Below, piece after piece: positions 27,374 through 36,277 of a stretch of 64,000 nt of DNA. The notes below the pieces were generated by a model, which saw only the letters and a list, made by a program, of their open reading frames with translations, did not search any database and was not told the DNA's origin. The stretch is from Nocardiopsis listeri NBRC 13360 (GTDB taxonomy: Bacteria; Actinomycetota; Actinomycetes; Streptosporangiales; Streptosporangiaceae). The position numbers were made by a program, and so were the translations under genes. The DNA lies in NCBI RefSeq assembly GCF_001570765.1, contig NZ_BCSH01000008.1, forward strand, positions 1-64,000, given 5' to 3'. Every line of letters begins with the position of its first letter. Position 1 is the stretch's first letter.

Positions 27374-27958
27374 TCAGGCCTTCCCCTCGGCGATCGCGCG
27401 GGCCGACGTCCCTTCGGAGACATCAGAGAGGCGGCCGGCCGCGCGCGGCGGTGCGGTGCGCGCGGGGACCGGTTCGGTGTCGGACCCATCGCCGTGCGCC
27501 CGTTCCATCGCGGGAAGGGGTCGGTCGGCGAGGGCGTCCAGGTAGACCCATTCGCCCTCGTGGCGGCGAAACCGACTGTGCTCGCGCAGTGCACCGGCCC
27601 GGCCCTCCTCCTTGTAGTGGGCGCGGAACTCCACGGTGCCCTGCGTATGGAAGGGGGTCCCCTCACCCGTTCGCAGGATCTCCAACCCCGTCCACTCGGT
27701 GTCGGGGTCCAGCCCCACGTGCCGGGGCCGGGTGGTGGGATCCCAAGAGCGCAGGAGATAGTCCTCGTCGCCCACGACGAAGGCGCTGTAGCGCGAACGC
27801 ATGAGATTCTCCGCGGTGGTCGCACGGGCCGTACCGGCGTGCAGACGACCGCAACAGTCTCCGTACTTCTCATCCCGATCGCACGGGCAGGACGCCTCGG
27901 TGGGCAGAGGTCGCGGGGCGGTGGAGCGCCGTGAACGGCGGGATCGCTGCTGGGCCAT
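27374..27958 (-). CDS. YchJ/UPF0225-family protein with SEC-C-type cysteines
   Basis: Product of 194 residues. After a basic N-terminus comes CPCDRDEKYGDCCGRLH, the metal-binding cysteine cluster of YchJ proteins, then ENLMRSRYSAFVVGDEDYLL and SWDPTTRP, and VEFRAHYKEEGRAGALREHSRF, the NTF2-like part of the family. The last ~45 residues are a charged tail not typical of the family. The function of YchJ is not established. The ATG at 27958 gives the expected N-terminus; no strong ribosome site is seen. Confidence 0.8.
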   Translation of the reverse strand: MAQQRSRRSRRSTAPRPLPTEASCPCDRDEKYGDCCGRLHAGTARATTAENLMRSRYSAFVVGDEDYLLRSWDPTTRPRHVGLDPDTEWTGLEILRTGEGTPFHTQGTVEFRAHYKEEGRAGALREHSRFRRHEGEWVYLDALADRPLPAMERAHGDGSDTEPVPARTAPPRAAGRLSDVSEGTSARAIAEGKA

Positions 27959-28416
27959 GCATCCATTCTGGCGTGCCGGGAACACCGTCCGGCCCGATCG
28001 AGGGGAATCGGGTCGGACGGTTCGTACGGTTCGGACGGTTCGGACGGTTCGGACGGAGGGGTCAGGCTCCGCTGTCGCCCGGGCGGCGCGGTGGAGGTGG
28101 CGGTAACCACCGCGGCGGCGGACCGTCATCGGGGGCAGGGCGCGGTTGAGGGATCGGGAGCGCGTACACGTGGGCGTAGTCCATGTCCATCCCCCGGGGT
28201 GATACCCAGCCCGAGCGGTGGAACGAAACACGCGGGATGTCCGCTTCCGGCACCCGGATATCACCGTTCGGCCCTGGCGGGATGTGCCATCTCGCGCTCC
28301 TCCACACCAAGTCTGGTCTGTGAAGTCGCCCAACCACTCACGGATGCGCGCTTCCGCATCGATACCTGAGGACATGTGTATAGTCGGTCCGACCGTCGGC
28401 CAGGAAGGGTTGGGAC
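27959..28416. other. Intergenic region between YchJ-type gene and methylase-like gene, with possible relic
   Basis: Besides the 9-bp repeats, a minus-strand frame from 28375 (MSSGIDAEARIREWLGDF) looks protein-like for ~30 residues. The plausible rest (GMDMDYAHVYALPIPQP) lies in another frame down to about 28062. GGAGGAGCGCGAG precedes an ATG giving only an eight-residue peptide. I read it as a frameshifted relic or a very divergent small gene. It also holds the promoter of the gene at 28417. Confidence 0.35.
28012..28056. repeat. Short tandem repeat, five 9-bp units
   Basis: GTCGGACGG, TTCGTACGG and three TTCGGACGG units in a row, lying upstream of the YchJ-type gene. A protein frame across it would be low complexity. 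It may be a slippage-prone tract. Confidence 0.8.
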
Positions 28417-30480
28417 ATGGACAACGTGGAGGTGAGCTCCGCCGACATCGCCCGTATCGCCGGAGTCAAACCGACAGCGGTGAGCAACTGGCGTCGACGC
28501 CACGACGACTTTCCCACCCCCGTCGGCGGCACCGACCGCAGTCCCCGCTTCGACCTGGCGGAGATCGAGGAGTGGCTGTCCACCCACCGCGGTGTGCCTA
28601 CCATCGACCCCGACCAGCGGCTGTGGCAGGTGGTGGACTCCCTGCGTGGTTCCGCTCCCGTAGAGGACCTCCTCGGGCTGGTGGGTGCGCTGACCCTGCA
28701 TCTGCGCGACCATCCCGCGCTCCCCTCCGATGACCCGGCCGCGTTGGTGAGCGCGGCCTTGGACGGCTTCGAGACACGGTTGCGCGCCTCCGGTTCGGCC
28801 TGCCTGGCCGACCATCGGCCCGCCCAGGTCCCCGAAGCACTACTCCCCGCCCTGGTGGAGACGACCGTGCGCGCCGTCGCCGAGAGCGGACCCGCTCCGG
28901 TGCTGGAGCGTATGAGCCGAAGGTCGGAGCAACGCTCCCCCGCCGGTTCGCACAACCTCCCCCCGGACCTGGCCACCCTGATGGTCCACCTCGCCGGAGG
29001 CGGCGCGCTGACCGATCCCGCCTGTGGTGGGGGCGAGGTCCTGGTGGCGGGAGCCCGCGCCGGGAACGCACCGTTGCGCGCCCAGGACCGGGACCGGTCG
29101 GCGCTGTGGCTGACCGCGCTGCGCCTGGCATTCGACGACGCCCTGGACGAACGGGCCGAACTGCGGGTCGGCGATGCCCTTCGTGAACCGGCCTTCACCT
29201 CGGATCCGGCCGACTCGGTGGTCACCGCTCCCCCGTTCGGTGAACGCAACTGGGGTGTGGAGGACCTGGGCGAGGACCCGCGGTGGGTGCACGGCCTACC
29301 GCCTCGGTTGGAATCCGACCTGGCCTGGGTGCAGCACTCGTTGTCCCAACTGCGACCGGGCGGCACCGCCGTGCTGCTGATGCCCCCGGCCGCGGCCCAA
29401 CGCCCTTCCGGACGGCGGATCCGCCGTTCGCTGTTGCGGTCGGGCGCGTTCCTCGCGGTGGTGTCGCTGCCCGCCGGTTTCGCCGCGCACTACGCCGTCC
29501 CGCTACAGCTGTGGGTGCTGCGCCGAACCGACGAGACGACGACACCCACTCCTTTGTTGTTGGTGGACACCGAGCCGACCGAACCCGAACAGGTGGAACG
29601 CCCCGAGGACGTGATCGGCCGGATCCGCGGGCTCTGGGAGGACTTCCACGACTCCCCGGAGGATTTCAAGGAGGTCCCGGGTGCGGCGCGGGCCGTGGAA
29701 CCGGTGGAACTGCTCGATGAGGAGATCGATCTCACCCCCCGCCGCCATCTGCCCTTGCCCCGTTCGAGCGCCCGAGACCTCGACTTGTTCGCCCGGCGAC
29801 GCACCGAGATGGAACGGTCGCTACGGTCACTGCGGTCACTGCTTCCGGAGGTCCCCGAGACCCTGCCCGAGGCCGCGCCCACCCCGGTCGTCACCCTGGG
29901 CGAACTGGCCAAGGCCGGTTCGGTCACCATCCGGCGTCACCGTGCCCGTCGCCCCGAGGAGGAGGGCGGTCCACAGGTCCGAGCGCGGGTGCTGACGCCG
30001 CAGGACGTGATGCGCGGTACACCGGCGACCCGGACCGAACGTGTGGACGCCGATCCCATGCGCAACCCACCGTTGAGGGAGGGCGATGTGGTCATCCCCG
30101 TGGTCACCGAACGCCCGCTGGCCCGGGTGGTCACCGCCGAGGACGCCGGGGCCCACCTCCACGGCGGGTTGTACGTGGTGAGCACCAACCCGGCGGCCGT
30201 GGACCCGTGGTTCCTCGCGGGTTTCGTCAGCAGCGAGGCCGAGCGTGGACACATCGCCCGGGTCAGCAGCAGCATGCGCGGCTCGCTGCGGTTGGAACCG
30301 CAGCGGTTCCGCCTCCCTGTGCTGTCCATCCAGGAGCAACGTGCCCACGGTGAGCGTTTCCGTCGAGTCGAACGGTTCCGTCGGGCGCTACGGGAGCTGC
30401 AGGAACTGGGCACGGAACTGGCCGACCAGGCCGTTGATCTGGCCGTGGAGCTCACCACCGACCGGACGACCCTGCATTAG
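28417..30480 (+). CDS. N6-adenine methylase-like protein with N-terminal helix-turn-helix and S-subunit-like C-terminus, probably inactive
   Basis: Product of 687 residues. Residues 4-57 are a helix-turn-helix (SSADIARIAGVKPTAVSNWR). The middle is HsdM-like: motif I reads LTDPACGGGEVLVAGA (usual DPACGSG) and motif IV reads VVTAPPFGERNWG, where the catalytic N/D/S of (N/D/S)PP(Y/F/W) is Ala. LRPGGTAVLLMPPAAA and SGAFLAVVSLPAGF follow as in HsdM. The C-terminal part (MRGSLRLEPQRFRLPVLSIQ and helices after it) resembles a type I specificity-subunit half. Loss of the catalytic polar residue suggests a DNA-binding rather than methylating role. No restriction subunit is nearby. Confidence 0.75.
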   Translation: MDNVEVSSADIARIAGVKPTAVSNWRRRHDDFPTPVGGTDRSPRFDLAEIEEWLSTHRGVPTIDPDQRLWQVVDSLRGSAPVEDLLGLVGALTLHLRDHPALPSDDPAALVSAALDGFETRLRASGSACLADHRPAQVPEALLPALVETTVRAVAESGPAPVLERMSRRSEQRSPAGSHNLPPDLATLMVHLAGGGALTDPACGGGEVLVAGARAGNAPLRAQDRDRSALWLTALRLAFDDALDERAELRVGDALREPAFTSDPADSVVTAPPFGERNWGVEDLGEDPRWVHGLPPRLESDLAWVQHSLSQLRPGGTAVLLMPPAAAQRPSGRRIRRSLLRSGAFLAVVSLPAGFAAHYAVPLQLWVLRRTDETTTPTPLLLVDTEPTEPEQVERPEDVIGRIRGLWEDFHDSPEDFKEVPGAARAVEPVELLDEEIDLTPRRHLPLPRSSARDLDLFARRRTEMERSLRSLRSLLPEVPETLPEAAPTPVVTLGELAKAGSVTIRRHRARRPEEEGGPQVRARVLTPQDVMRGTPATRTERVDADPMRNPPLREGDVVIPVVTERPLARVVTAEDAGAHLHGGLYVVSTNPAAVDPWFLAGFVSSEAERGHIARVSSSMRGSLRLEPQRFRLPVLSIQEQRAHGERFRRVERFRRALRELQELGTELADQAVDLAVELTTDRTTLH

Positions 30481-30491
30481 CTCGACGCCGG

Positions 30492-30540
30492 CGAGGGCCC
30501 GACCACCTTTCCTTGGGTTCTAGTGGTGGTCGGGCCCTCG
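30492..30540. terminator. Strong bidirectional hairpin terminator
   Basis: Perfect 16-bp arms CGAGGGCCCGACCACC (30492-30507) and GGTGGTCGGGCCCTCG (30525-30540) with a 17-base loop, between convergent genes ending at 30480 and 30566. Confidence 0.85.
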
Positions 30541-30565
30541 TGTCGTCTCAAGGACGTGGTGGCGC

Positions 30566-31156
30566 TCAGCCGACGTCGGCGGTGATGGTCACGCCCAGGC
30601 CGAGATTCTCCTCGAACTCGACGGAGGCCGGGGTGAAGGCCCCCTCGGCGGTGACCACGCCCTCCGCGCGCTGCCCGGAGTCGAGCGTCACGGTGTCGAT
30701 CTGGGACTCGGACATGCCCAGGGCGCTGGTCGTGTCCTTCTTGGTGCCGTCGTCGGCGACGATCGCGAAGTACAACGGGTTGACCTCGATGGCCTCGTCG
30801 CCGTTGTTCTCGACGGTGACGTGCACGCTGGTGTAGTCGCCGCCGTCGTGCAGAATGCTCGGCACGAAGTCGGCGACCTCGGCGGTCAGCACGACGGGCC
30901 CGTCCTCGACCGGCTCCTCCGCGACCTCGTCGACCTCCGCTTCGGTCGTTTCCCCGGTCTGCTCCGAGGCGTCCTGCGAGGCACCGGAGCCGTCGGATCC
31001 CGACGAGAGAACGGCCACGCAGCCGCCCATCAGGAAGAGCAGGAGCAGGAACGCCCCGCAGCCCAGGCCGAGCTTCTTGCCGGTGGACATACCCGGCTTC
31101 GACGGCATCGGCTGGTAGGGCGGCTGGGGCTGGAAGGGCTGCTGGGGTCGGGTCAT
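30566..31156 (-). CDS. Membrane-anchored DUF4352-like protein
   Basis: Product of 196 residues. A Pro/Gln-rich cytoplasmic head (PQQPFQPQPPYQPMPSKPG) is followed by one membrane helix (LGLGCGAFLLLLFLMGGC), an acidic linker (about 40 residues, Glu/Asp-rich), and an immunoglobulin-like domain (VHVTVENNGDEAIEVNPLYF, then GQRAEGVVTAEG) typical of DUF4352 telokin-like proteins. The domain should face the cell exterior. The Cys in the helix is not in a good lipobox because it follows a long cytoplasmic segment. Role unknown. ATG at 31156 with GGAGCC; upstream in-frame codons to 31303 are not homologous. Confidence 0.75.
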   Translation of the reverse strand: MTRPQQPFQPQPPYQPMPSKPGMSTGKKLGLGCGAFLLLLFLMGGCVAVLSSGSDGSGASQDASEQTGETTEAEVDEVAEEPVEDGPVVLTAEVADFVPSILHDGGDYTSVHVTVENNGDEAIEVNPLYFAIVADDGTKKDTTSALGMSESQIDTVTLDSGQRAEGVVTAEGAFTPASVEFEENLGLGVTITADVG

Positions 31157-31462
31157 GGTGGGCTCCGGGTCTGTGCGGTGGCGACGAGGCCGTGGGGCGT
31201 GAACACCGAACCGGTCGGTTCGGCGCGCAACGGGAGAAGGGTCTCCGGAACTATGACTCAACCCGAAGACACCCACACCATACACGCTAATATGTGAATA
31301 CAACCAACCACGCCAAATGTTTCCAACTCACACCTCGAATCAGACTCATCATCGTCCTCCCTACCGGCCCCGGACCGGGAGCCGATCGGCATGGCCTTCG
31401 ACGTCGTCGCTCCGTCTCGTGTGCACGAAGGAAGGTGGTCCCCTACGCGCCCGGAGCCTCCC
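31157..31462. other. Intergenic region at the 3' end of the metallophore operon
   Basis: 306 bp containing an AT-rich tract (31270-31330), probably promoter DNA for the gene at 30566. No gene or clear terminator for the long operon is visible. Confidence 0.4.
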
Positions 31463-32875
31463 TCACGTTCGAGGTGAGGCGGGCAGTAGCGTCCGGCGCT
31501 CCGGATCAAGGGTGAGGACGCGGTCCGCGCGGGCGGCGACCTCCCGATCGTGCGTGACCGTGACAACGGCCAGACCCTCCCGCGCACGGAGGGTGTCCAG
31601 GAGATCCAGGACCGTACGCGCGCTCGCGGTGTCCAGGGCCGCGGATACCTCGTCGGCCAACAACACCCGCGGACGCGCGGCCAGGGCGCGGGCGATCGCC
31701 ACCCGCTGCCGTTGGCCGCCCGAGAGGCGGCCGGGGTAGGCGCCTGCGGTCTCCGCGGGCAGGCCTACCCGCCTCAGGAGTTCGGGGACCTCCGCCACGG
31801 CCTGCTCTCGTGTCAGGCCCCGGAGCACCATGGCCGGGCGTGCCAGCGCCGTTCCGACGCGTTGGGCGGGATTGAGGACACCGACAGGGTTCTGGCCGAC
31901 CAGTTGGACGGCTCTCAGTGACTCCCGAGTGCGGTCCGTGTACCCGGTGGGGAGGGGACGTCCGTCCAGGGACAACGAACCCCTTGCCGGGGGATGGAGT
32001 CCGGCAAGACTCCTGAGCAGTGTGGATTTACCGCTTCCGGAGGGCCCCAGGATGGCGACCGCCTCCCCTGAACGGACGGCCAGCTCCGACTCCTCGAGCA
32101 GTTCCCGACCATCCGGTCCGATGAGGCGGATCCCATGGAGGCCGAGGGCCAGGGAGCCGTGTGGGGTTCGGGAGGCCAGGACACCGGTGGCGCTCCGGTG
32201 GGCGGCCCCGGGCTCATCGATGTCGATGAGGGTGTCGGCCACTCGGGCGGCGAACCCCCGGTCGTGGGTGATCACCACGGTGGCTCGGTTCGGGCGTCCT
32301 CGCCGTTGCTCCAGCACGTCGAGCACGAGCTCGACCGTGGCGGGATCCAGGCCGCTGGTGGGCTCGTCCAGCACGAGGAGTTCGGGGTCACCGACGATCG
32401 CGCGGGCCAGGGCCACCCTTTGGGCCTGGCCACCGGAGAGCTCGCGCGGACGCCGACGCCACAGAAGGTCGGCGTCCAGTCCCAGCCGGGTGAGCGTCAC
32501 GCGCACCTTCTCCGTGTTCTCCCGTCGTGTTCCGAGGGGCAGCGCGTCGGCCACGAGGGAGGCCACCGACCGTAGGGGGTGCAGGTCCGACGCGGGGTCC
32601 TGGCCGAGAATCCCCACCCTGGTCAGGCGCCAGCGCCGCCCACCCCGCCCCCGAGGCACCGGGGCTCCCCGCCACCGGACGTGTCCGGAACGGCGGAGCA
32701 GCCCTGGGGGCAGGGCGTCGAGCGCCGCGAGGAGCGCACTGGTCTTGCCGCTGCCGGAAGGCCCCATGAGCGCCATCACCCCTCCGTCGGGGACTCGCAG
32801 GTCCACGGGCCCGACGACCACTCGACCCCGGGTGTCCTCGACCAGTAGCGCTTGCACGTCCAGTCCCTCAGGCAT
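31463..32875 (-). CDS. Fused double ATPase of an oligopeptide/nickel/opine-class ABC importer
   Basis: Product of 470 residues with two complete nucleotide-binding domains in one chain. Domain 1: Walker A GPSGSGKT, signature LSGGQAQRVALARAI, Walker B LLVLDEPTSGLD. Domain 2: GPSGSGKST, LSGGQRQRVAIARAL, VLLADEVSAALD. These correspond to the separate D and F ATPases of Dpp/Opp/Cnt systems. The Gln-loop IGILGQDP and LVGQNP patterns fit that class. The ATG at 32875 overlaps the end of the permease gene (8 bp), so it is the last gene of the operon. It powers uptake by the solute-binding protein and two permeases upstream; metallophore uptake is inferred. Confidence 0.85.
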   Translation of the reverse strand: MPEGLDVQALLVEDTRGRVVVGPVDLRVPDGGVMALMGPSGSGKTSALLAALDALPPGLLRRSGHVRWRGAPVPRGRGGRRWRLTRVGILGQDPASDLHPLRSVASLVADALPLGTRRENTEKVRVTLTRLGLDADLLWRRRPRELSGGQAQRVALARAIVGDPELLVLDEPTSGLDPATVELVLDVLEQRRGRPNRATVVITHDRGFAARVADTLIDIDEPGAAHRSATGVLASRTPHGSLALGLHGIRLIGPDGRELLEESELAVRSGEAVAILGPSGSGKSTLLRSLAGLHPPARGSLSLDGRPLPTGYTDRTRESLRAVQLVGQNPVGVLNPAQRVGTALARPAMVLRGLTREQAVAEVPELLRRVGLPAETAGAYPGRLSGGQRQRVAIARALAARPRVLLADEVSAALDTASARTVLDLLDTLRAREGLAVVTVTHDREVAARADRVLTLDPERRTLLPASPRT

Positions 32876-33689
32876 GGTCCGTCTCCTCTCGCCCCGTCCC
32901 TGCCGGGCGGCGGTCATCGTGTTCCCGAGAGGGCGGTCGGGCGGCGAGTGCGAACAGGAGCGTCGTGACACCGAGTGCGATCGCGGGTGCGGCCACCGCC
33001 CACGGATTGCTCGCCACCCCGCTCATGTTCTCCCTCAGCATGAGAGCCCAGTCCGGCTCGGGCGGGCTCACGCCCAGTCCCAGGACGCCGAGTGCCGCGC
33101 AGACCTGGATCGCCACCACCAGCCGCAGCCCCAGGTCGGCGCAGACCAGTCCGCGCATGGCCGGAAACACTTCACGGAGCAGCACCGAGCTCGTGTGCTC
33201 GCCACGCAGGAGCGCCGCTTCCACGTACCCGGAGGAACGGACGGAGCGGACGGCGTCGCGCACCACCCTCAGCGTGAGCGGGGCACCTCCGCACACCGTC
33301 GCCACGACGACCGCCGACTGCCAGGGCAGGGCGATCGCGGCCACCAGGGCCAGCAACAGGGACGGCAGGGCCAAGAACAGGTCCGCGCAGGCGGTGAGCA
33401 GGCGCGCGACGAACCCACCGGACCATCCCGCCACCAGACCACCCGCGATGCCGATGACGGAGGCGCACACGGCGGCCACCACCGAAACGGTCAGCAGCCG
33501 GCCTCCCCCGGCCAGGACCCGAGACCACACGTCCCGTCCCAGGGCGTCGGTCCCGAGCAGGTATTCGGGGTTCGGCGCCTGCCAGGGGGCACCGGCCGTG
33601 GCGTTGGGGTCGTAGGGCGTGGACCATCCACCGAAGAGCACCAGGGCCGTTGCCACGACCAGTGACAACGGCACCAACAGCCCTCTCAT
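32868..33689 (-). CDS. ABC importer permease, DppC-like
   Basis: Product of 273 residues, about six membrane helices. It has the DppC-family landmark LLGTDALGRDVWSRVLAGG after the first helix and an EAA loop-like VEAALLRGEHTSSVLLREVFP, then GLGVSPPEPDWALML near the end. The start at 33689 overlaps the upstream permease stop as ATGA. With the partner permease it forms the channel of the SBP_bac_5-dependent importer. Confidence 0.85.
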   Translation of the reverse strand: MRGLLVPLSLVVATALVLFGGWSTPYDPNATAGAPWQAPNPEYLLGTDALGRDVWSRVLAGGGRLLTVSVVAAVCASVIGIAGGLVAGWSGGFVARLLTACADLFLALPSLLLALVAAIALPWQSAVVVATVCGGAPLTLRVVRDAVRSVRSSGYVEAALLRGEHTSSVLLREVFPAMRGLVCADLGLRLVVAIQVCAALGVLGLGVSPPEPDWALMLRENMSGVASNPWAVAAPAIALGVTTLLFALAARPPSREHDDRRPAGTGREETDHA

Positions 33690-34684
33690 GTCGTCCTCCC
33701 GTGCTCGGGTTCGGTCAGGGCGGCCGACAGGTCTGCGAGCAACAGTCCCAGCAGCACGATCGCGGCGGCGAGCACGGCCGTGGCCTGCACGACGGGCAGA
33801 TCGCGTGTGGAGATGGCCGAGACCAGGAGCGAGCCCATGCCGGGGTACCCGAAGAGGGCCTCCACCACGGTCGCGGCGGCGATCAGGCCACCCGCCGAGA
33901 CCGCCACGACCCGGACGAAGGGAGTCAGGAGGAAGGGAAGGACGTCCACCAGCGCGATTCGCCAGGAGGGCACGCCCCTGCGTCGGGCGTCGACCACGTG
34001 GGGCATGCGCACGGTGTCGGCGACCGAGCCCGACAGGAGGCTCCCACCGAAGAACGCGGTGGGCAGCGCCATGGACATCACCGGGAGGAAGAGCAGTTCC
34101 GGGTGGTGCCAGGGTGCGGCGCCGGGGGGAATCAGGGACACCGGTGGCACCAGGCCGAGATGGCCCGAGAACAGCGCGGCCAGGGCCGCCGCCACGACCG
34201 CCATGGGGACCGCGGCGCCCCCCGTCAGAACGGCGGTGGGCATCCGGCGTCCTCGCCGTGTCGTGCCCGCCCACCAGGCCAGGGCCGAAGACGCGGGAAC
34301 AACGAGCGCCATGGCTCCTGCCACGACGGTGAGGGTGGCGGGCAGCCTCTGGGCGAGTGCGTCGACGACTGGGCGACCGTTGACCAGGGAGGTGCCCGGA
34401 TCCCCGCTGATCAGGGCACCGACCCAGTCCAGGTAACGCCGCCAGGGTTCGACGTCCAGTCCCAGCTCCTGCCGTAGGTGTCGTACCTGTTCCTCGTCGG
34501 CCCCGGGAGAGGCCCGCAGGTCGGCGGCGTCCCCGGGAAGGAGTTCGGTCACGGTGAAGACCGCTACCGAGACCAGGCCCAGTAGCAGCGTCGCCCGGAC
34601 CAGGGAGAACAGGAGTGAGACCCCCGCGGCGGCCTTCCGTGAGCGTGGAAGGGCCACCGCGGGGGCGGTCGCGGGGCCGGGCAT
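33686..34684 (-). CDS. ABC importer permease, DppB-like
   Basis: Product of 332 residues with the DppB-type N-terminus (LVSVAVFTVTELLPGDAADL), an extracytoplasmic segment containing LGLDVEPWRRYLDWVGALISGDPGTS and an EAA-type loop (VDARRRGVPSWRIALVDVLP) before the last helices (GGLIAAATVVEALFGYPGMG). The start ATG at 34684 overlaps the TGA of the solute-binding protein gene (TGATG), so translation is coupled. A TTG one codon earlier is ignored. It pairs with the DppC-like protein. Confidence 0.85.
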   Translation of the reverse strand: MPGPATAPAVALPRSRKAAAGVSLLFSLVRATLLLGLVSVAVFTVTELLPGDAADLRASPGADEEQVRHLRQELGLDVEPWRRYLDWVGALISGDPGTSLVNGRPVVDALAQRLPATLTVVAGAMALVVPASSALAWWAGTTRRGRRMPTAVLTGGAAVPMAVVAAALAALFSGHLGLVPPVSLIPPGAAPWHHPELLFLPVMSMALPTAFFGGSLLSGSVADTVRMPHVVDARRRGVPSWRIALVDVLPFLLTPFVRVVAVSAGGLIAAATVVEALFGYPGMGSLLVSAISTRDLPVVQATAVLAAAIVLLGLLLADLSAALTEPEHGRTT

Positions 34685-36195
34685 CAACCGGTGGCCTCGA
34701 CCTGTTCGATGAACAGACGGTGGAAGCCGGGACCGGTGGGCAGTCCGCTCACACCGGGTGCGGCCAGGTCGATACCGTCTCCGGTGCCCCAGACCACGTA
34801 GCCGCCGTCGTCGGCGACCCGCTGCTGGAGGTCGGCGAGCAGGGTGTGTCGTTCGTCGTCATCGGCGGTGGCCAGTGCCTCGGCGAAGTCGGCGTCCCAT
34901 TCGGGCTCGTTCCAGCCGGTCTCGTTGATGGGGCCGTCGGACACCAGGGCCATCCGTGCGAAGTCCACGAACCCGTTCCCGCCGAGGCTGTTGAGGTAGA
35001 GCGGCTCGACGTTCCACACCTGGGCCCAGTAGGTGTCGGGCGCTCCGATCTCGATCCGAACGTCGATGCCCGCCTCGGAGAGCTGTTCGGCGACCAGTGC
35101 CGCGGTCTCCTCCATGCCCGGGTAGGAGTTGGTGGCGTGCAGGGTGAGTTCGACGCCGTCCCCGTGTCCGGCCTCCTCCAGCAGTTCACGAGCGCGGTCC
35201 AGGTCGCGTTCGACCGGCTCCACCCGGGGGGCGAAGGGTTCCTCGGAATTGAGCAGGTCCGCGCCCGGCTCCCCGTAACCGAGGAAGACCGTCTCCACGA
35301 GTTGCTCCCGGTCGAGGGCGAGCTTGACGGCCTCGCGCACGTCGGCGTCGTCGAAGGGCTCGCTGCCCAGGTCCATGACCAGCGGGTAGTTCACTCCCCC
35401 GGGCCGGGTGACCACCTGGACGGAGTCGTCCTCTTCGTACTGCCGGGCGCCGGCGGGTGCCACGCTTCCGGCGATGTCGGCCTGCCCCGAGGCCACCGCG
35501 TCGGCCCGCGCCCCCGGATCGGGCATGGCGCTGATCTGGAGTGTGTCGTAGTCGGCCGGCGCACCCCACCAGCCGTCGTGCCGGTTCAGGACGGCGGTGG
35601 TGTCGTCGTGTTCGGCCAGTTGGAACGGGCCGGAGCCGACCACCGGTTCGGTGATGTCGTCGCTGCCCTCGGGCACCACGAAGGTCAGGGAGGCCAGGGC
35701 GCCGCCGACCTCCGCGTAGGGCTGGTGGGTGACCAGTTCGAGGGTGTGCTCGTCCACGACGGAGGAGGACTCCAGGTCGAACATGGACAGGCGGCCGTTG
35801 TTCTCGGCGCCCTTGCCCTGGATGCGCTCCAGGGAGAACAGGACGTCGTCGGCGGTGACCGGCTCACCGTCGGAGAAGACGGCGTCGTCACGGAGGGCGA
35901 TGGTCCATCGGTCCAGGTCGTCACTGTCGGGTTCCCAGGACCGGGCCAGGCGGGCCTGGAGGGCCCCGTCCTCGTCGGTCACGGTCAGAACGTCGTAGAG
36001 CATGGCGAACCGCAGGTAGTCGGATTCGTTGCCGACGCGCCCGTGCGGATCGTGGGTGGTGGCCGCCGGGGCTCCCACCGCCGCGTAGCGCAGGGTGGCG
36101 TCGTCGGCGGAGGCCCGGTCGCCTCCACCGCCACCACAGGCGGTGGCCGCCAGGAGCACCGTGAGGGTGCCCACCGGCAGGAATCGTCGTCTCAT
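34684..36195 (-). CDS. SBP_bac_5 solute-binding lipoprotein (peptide/nickel/opine class)
   Basis: Product of 503 residues. The signal peptide ends in the lipobox LLAATAC, and the mature protein begins with a Gly-rich linker. Family 5 features include ARLARSWEPDSDDLDRWTIALRDDAVFSDGEPVTADDVLFS and later REAVKLALDREQLVETVFLGYGEPG. This class includes DppA, NikA and the staphylopine receptor CntA, unlike the FhuD/FecB class usual for ferric siderophores. Its place directly downstream of the NRPS, P450 and ferredoxin genes indicates that it binds the cluster's own metal complex. Ligand identity is inferred. Confidence 0.85.
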   Translation of the reverse strand: MRRRFLPVGTLTVLLAATACGGGGGDRASADDATLRYAAVGAPAATTHDPHGRVGNESDYLRFAMLYDVLTVTDEDGALQARLARSWEPDSDDLDRWTIALRDDAVFSDGEPVTADDVLFSLERIQGKGAENNGRLSMFDLESSSVVDEHTLELVTHQPYAEVGGALASLTFVVPEGSDDITEPVVGSGPFQLAEHDDTTAVLNRHDGWWGAPADYDTLQISAMPDPGARADAVASGQADIAGSVAPAGARQYEEDDSVQVVTRPGGVNYPLVMDLGSEPFDDADVREAVKLALDREQLVETVFLGYGEPGADLLNSEEPFAPRVEPVERDLDRARELLEEAGHGDGVELTLHATNSYPGMEETAALVAEQLSEAGIDVRIEIGAPDTYWAQVWNVEPLYLNSLGGNGFVDFARMALVSDGPINETGWNEPEWDADFAEALATADDDERHTLLADLQQRVADDGGYVVWGTGDGIDLAAPGVSGLPTGPGFHRLFIEQVEATG

Positions 36196-36277
36196 CGTTC
36201 GGCCTTTCTCGGGGGCGGGGCCGTGTTCGACACGTCCCCGGAAGGGGTCTGTGGACCCGGGGTTGTGGAAAGCGGGA

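Noticed and set aside
28062..28375. Minus-strand small gene upstream of the methylase-like gene
   Set aside because: The plausible protein is split between frames with no clear frameshift site or family.
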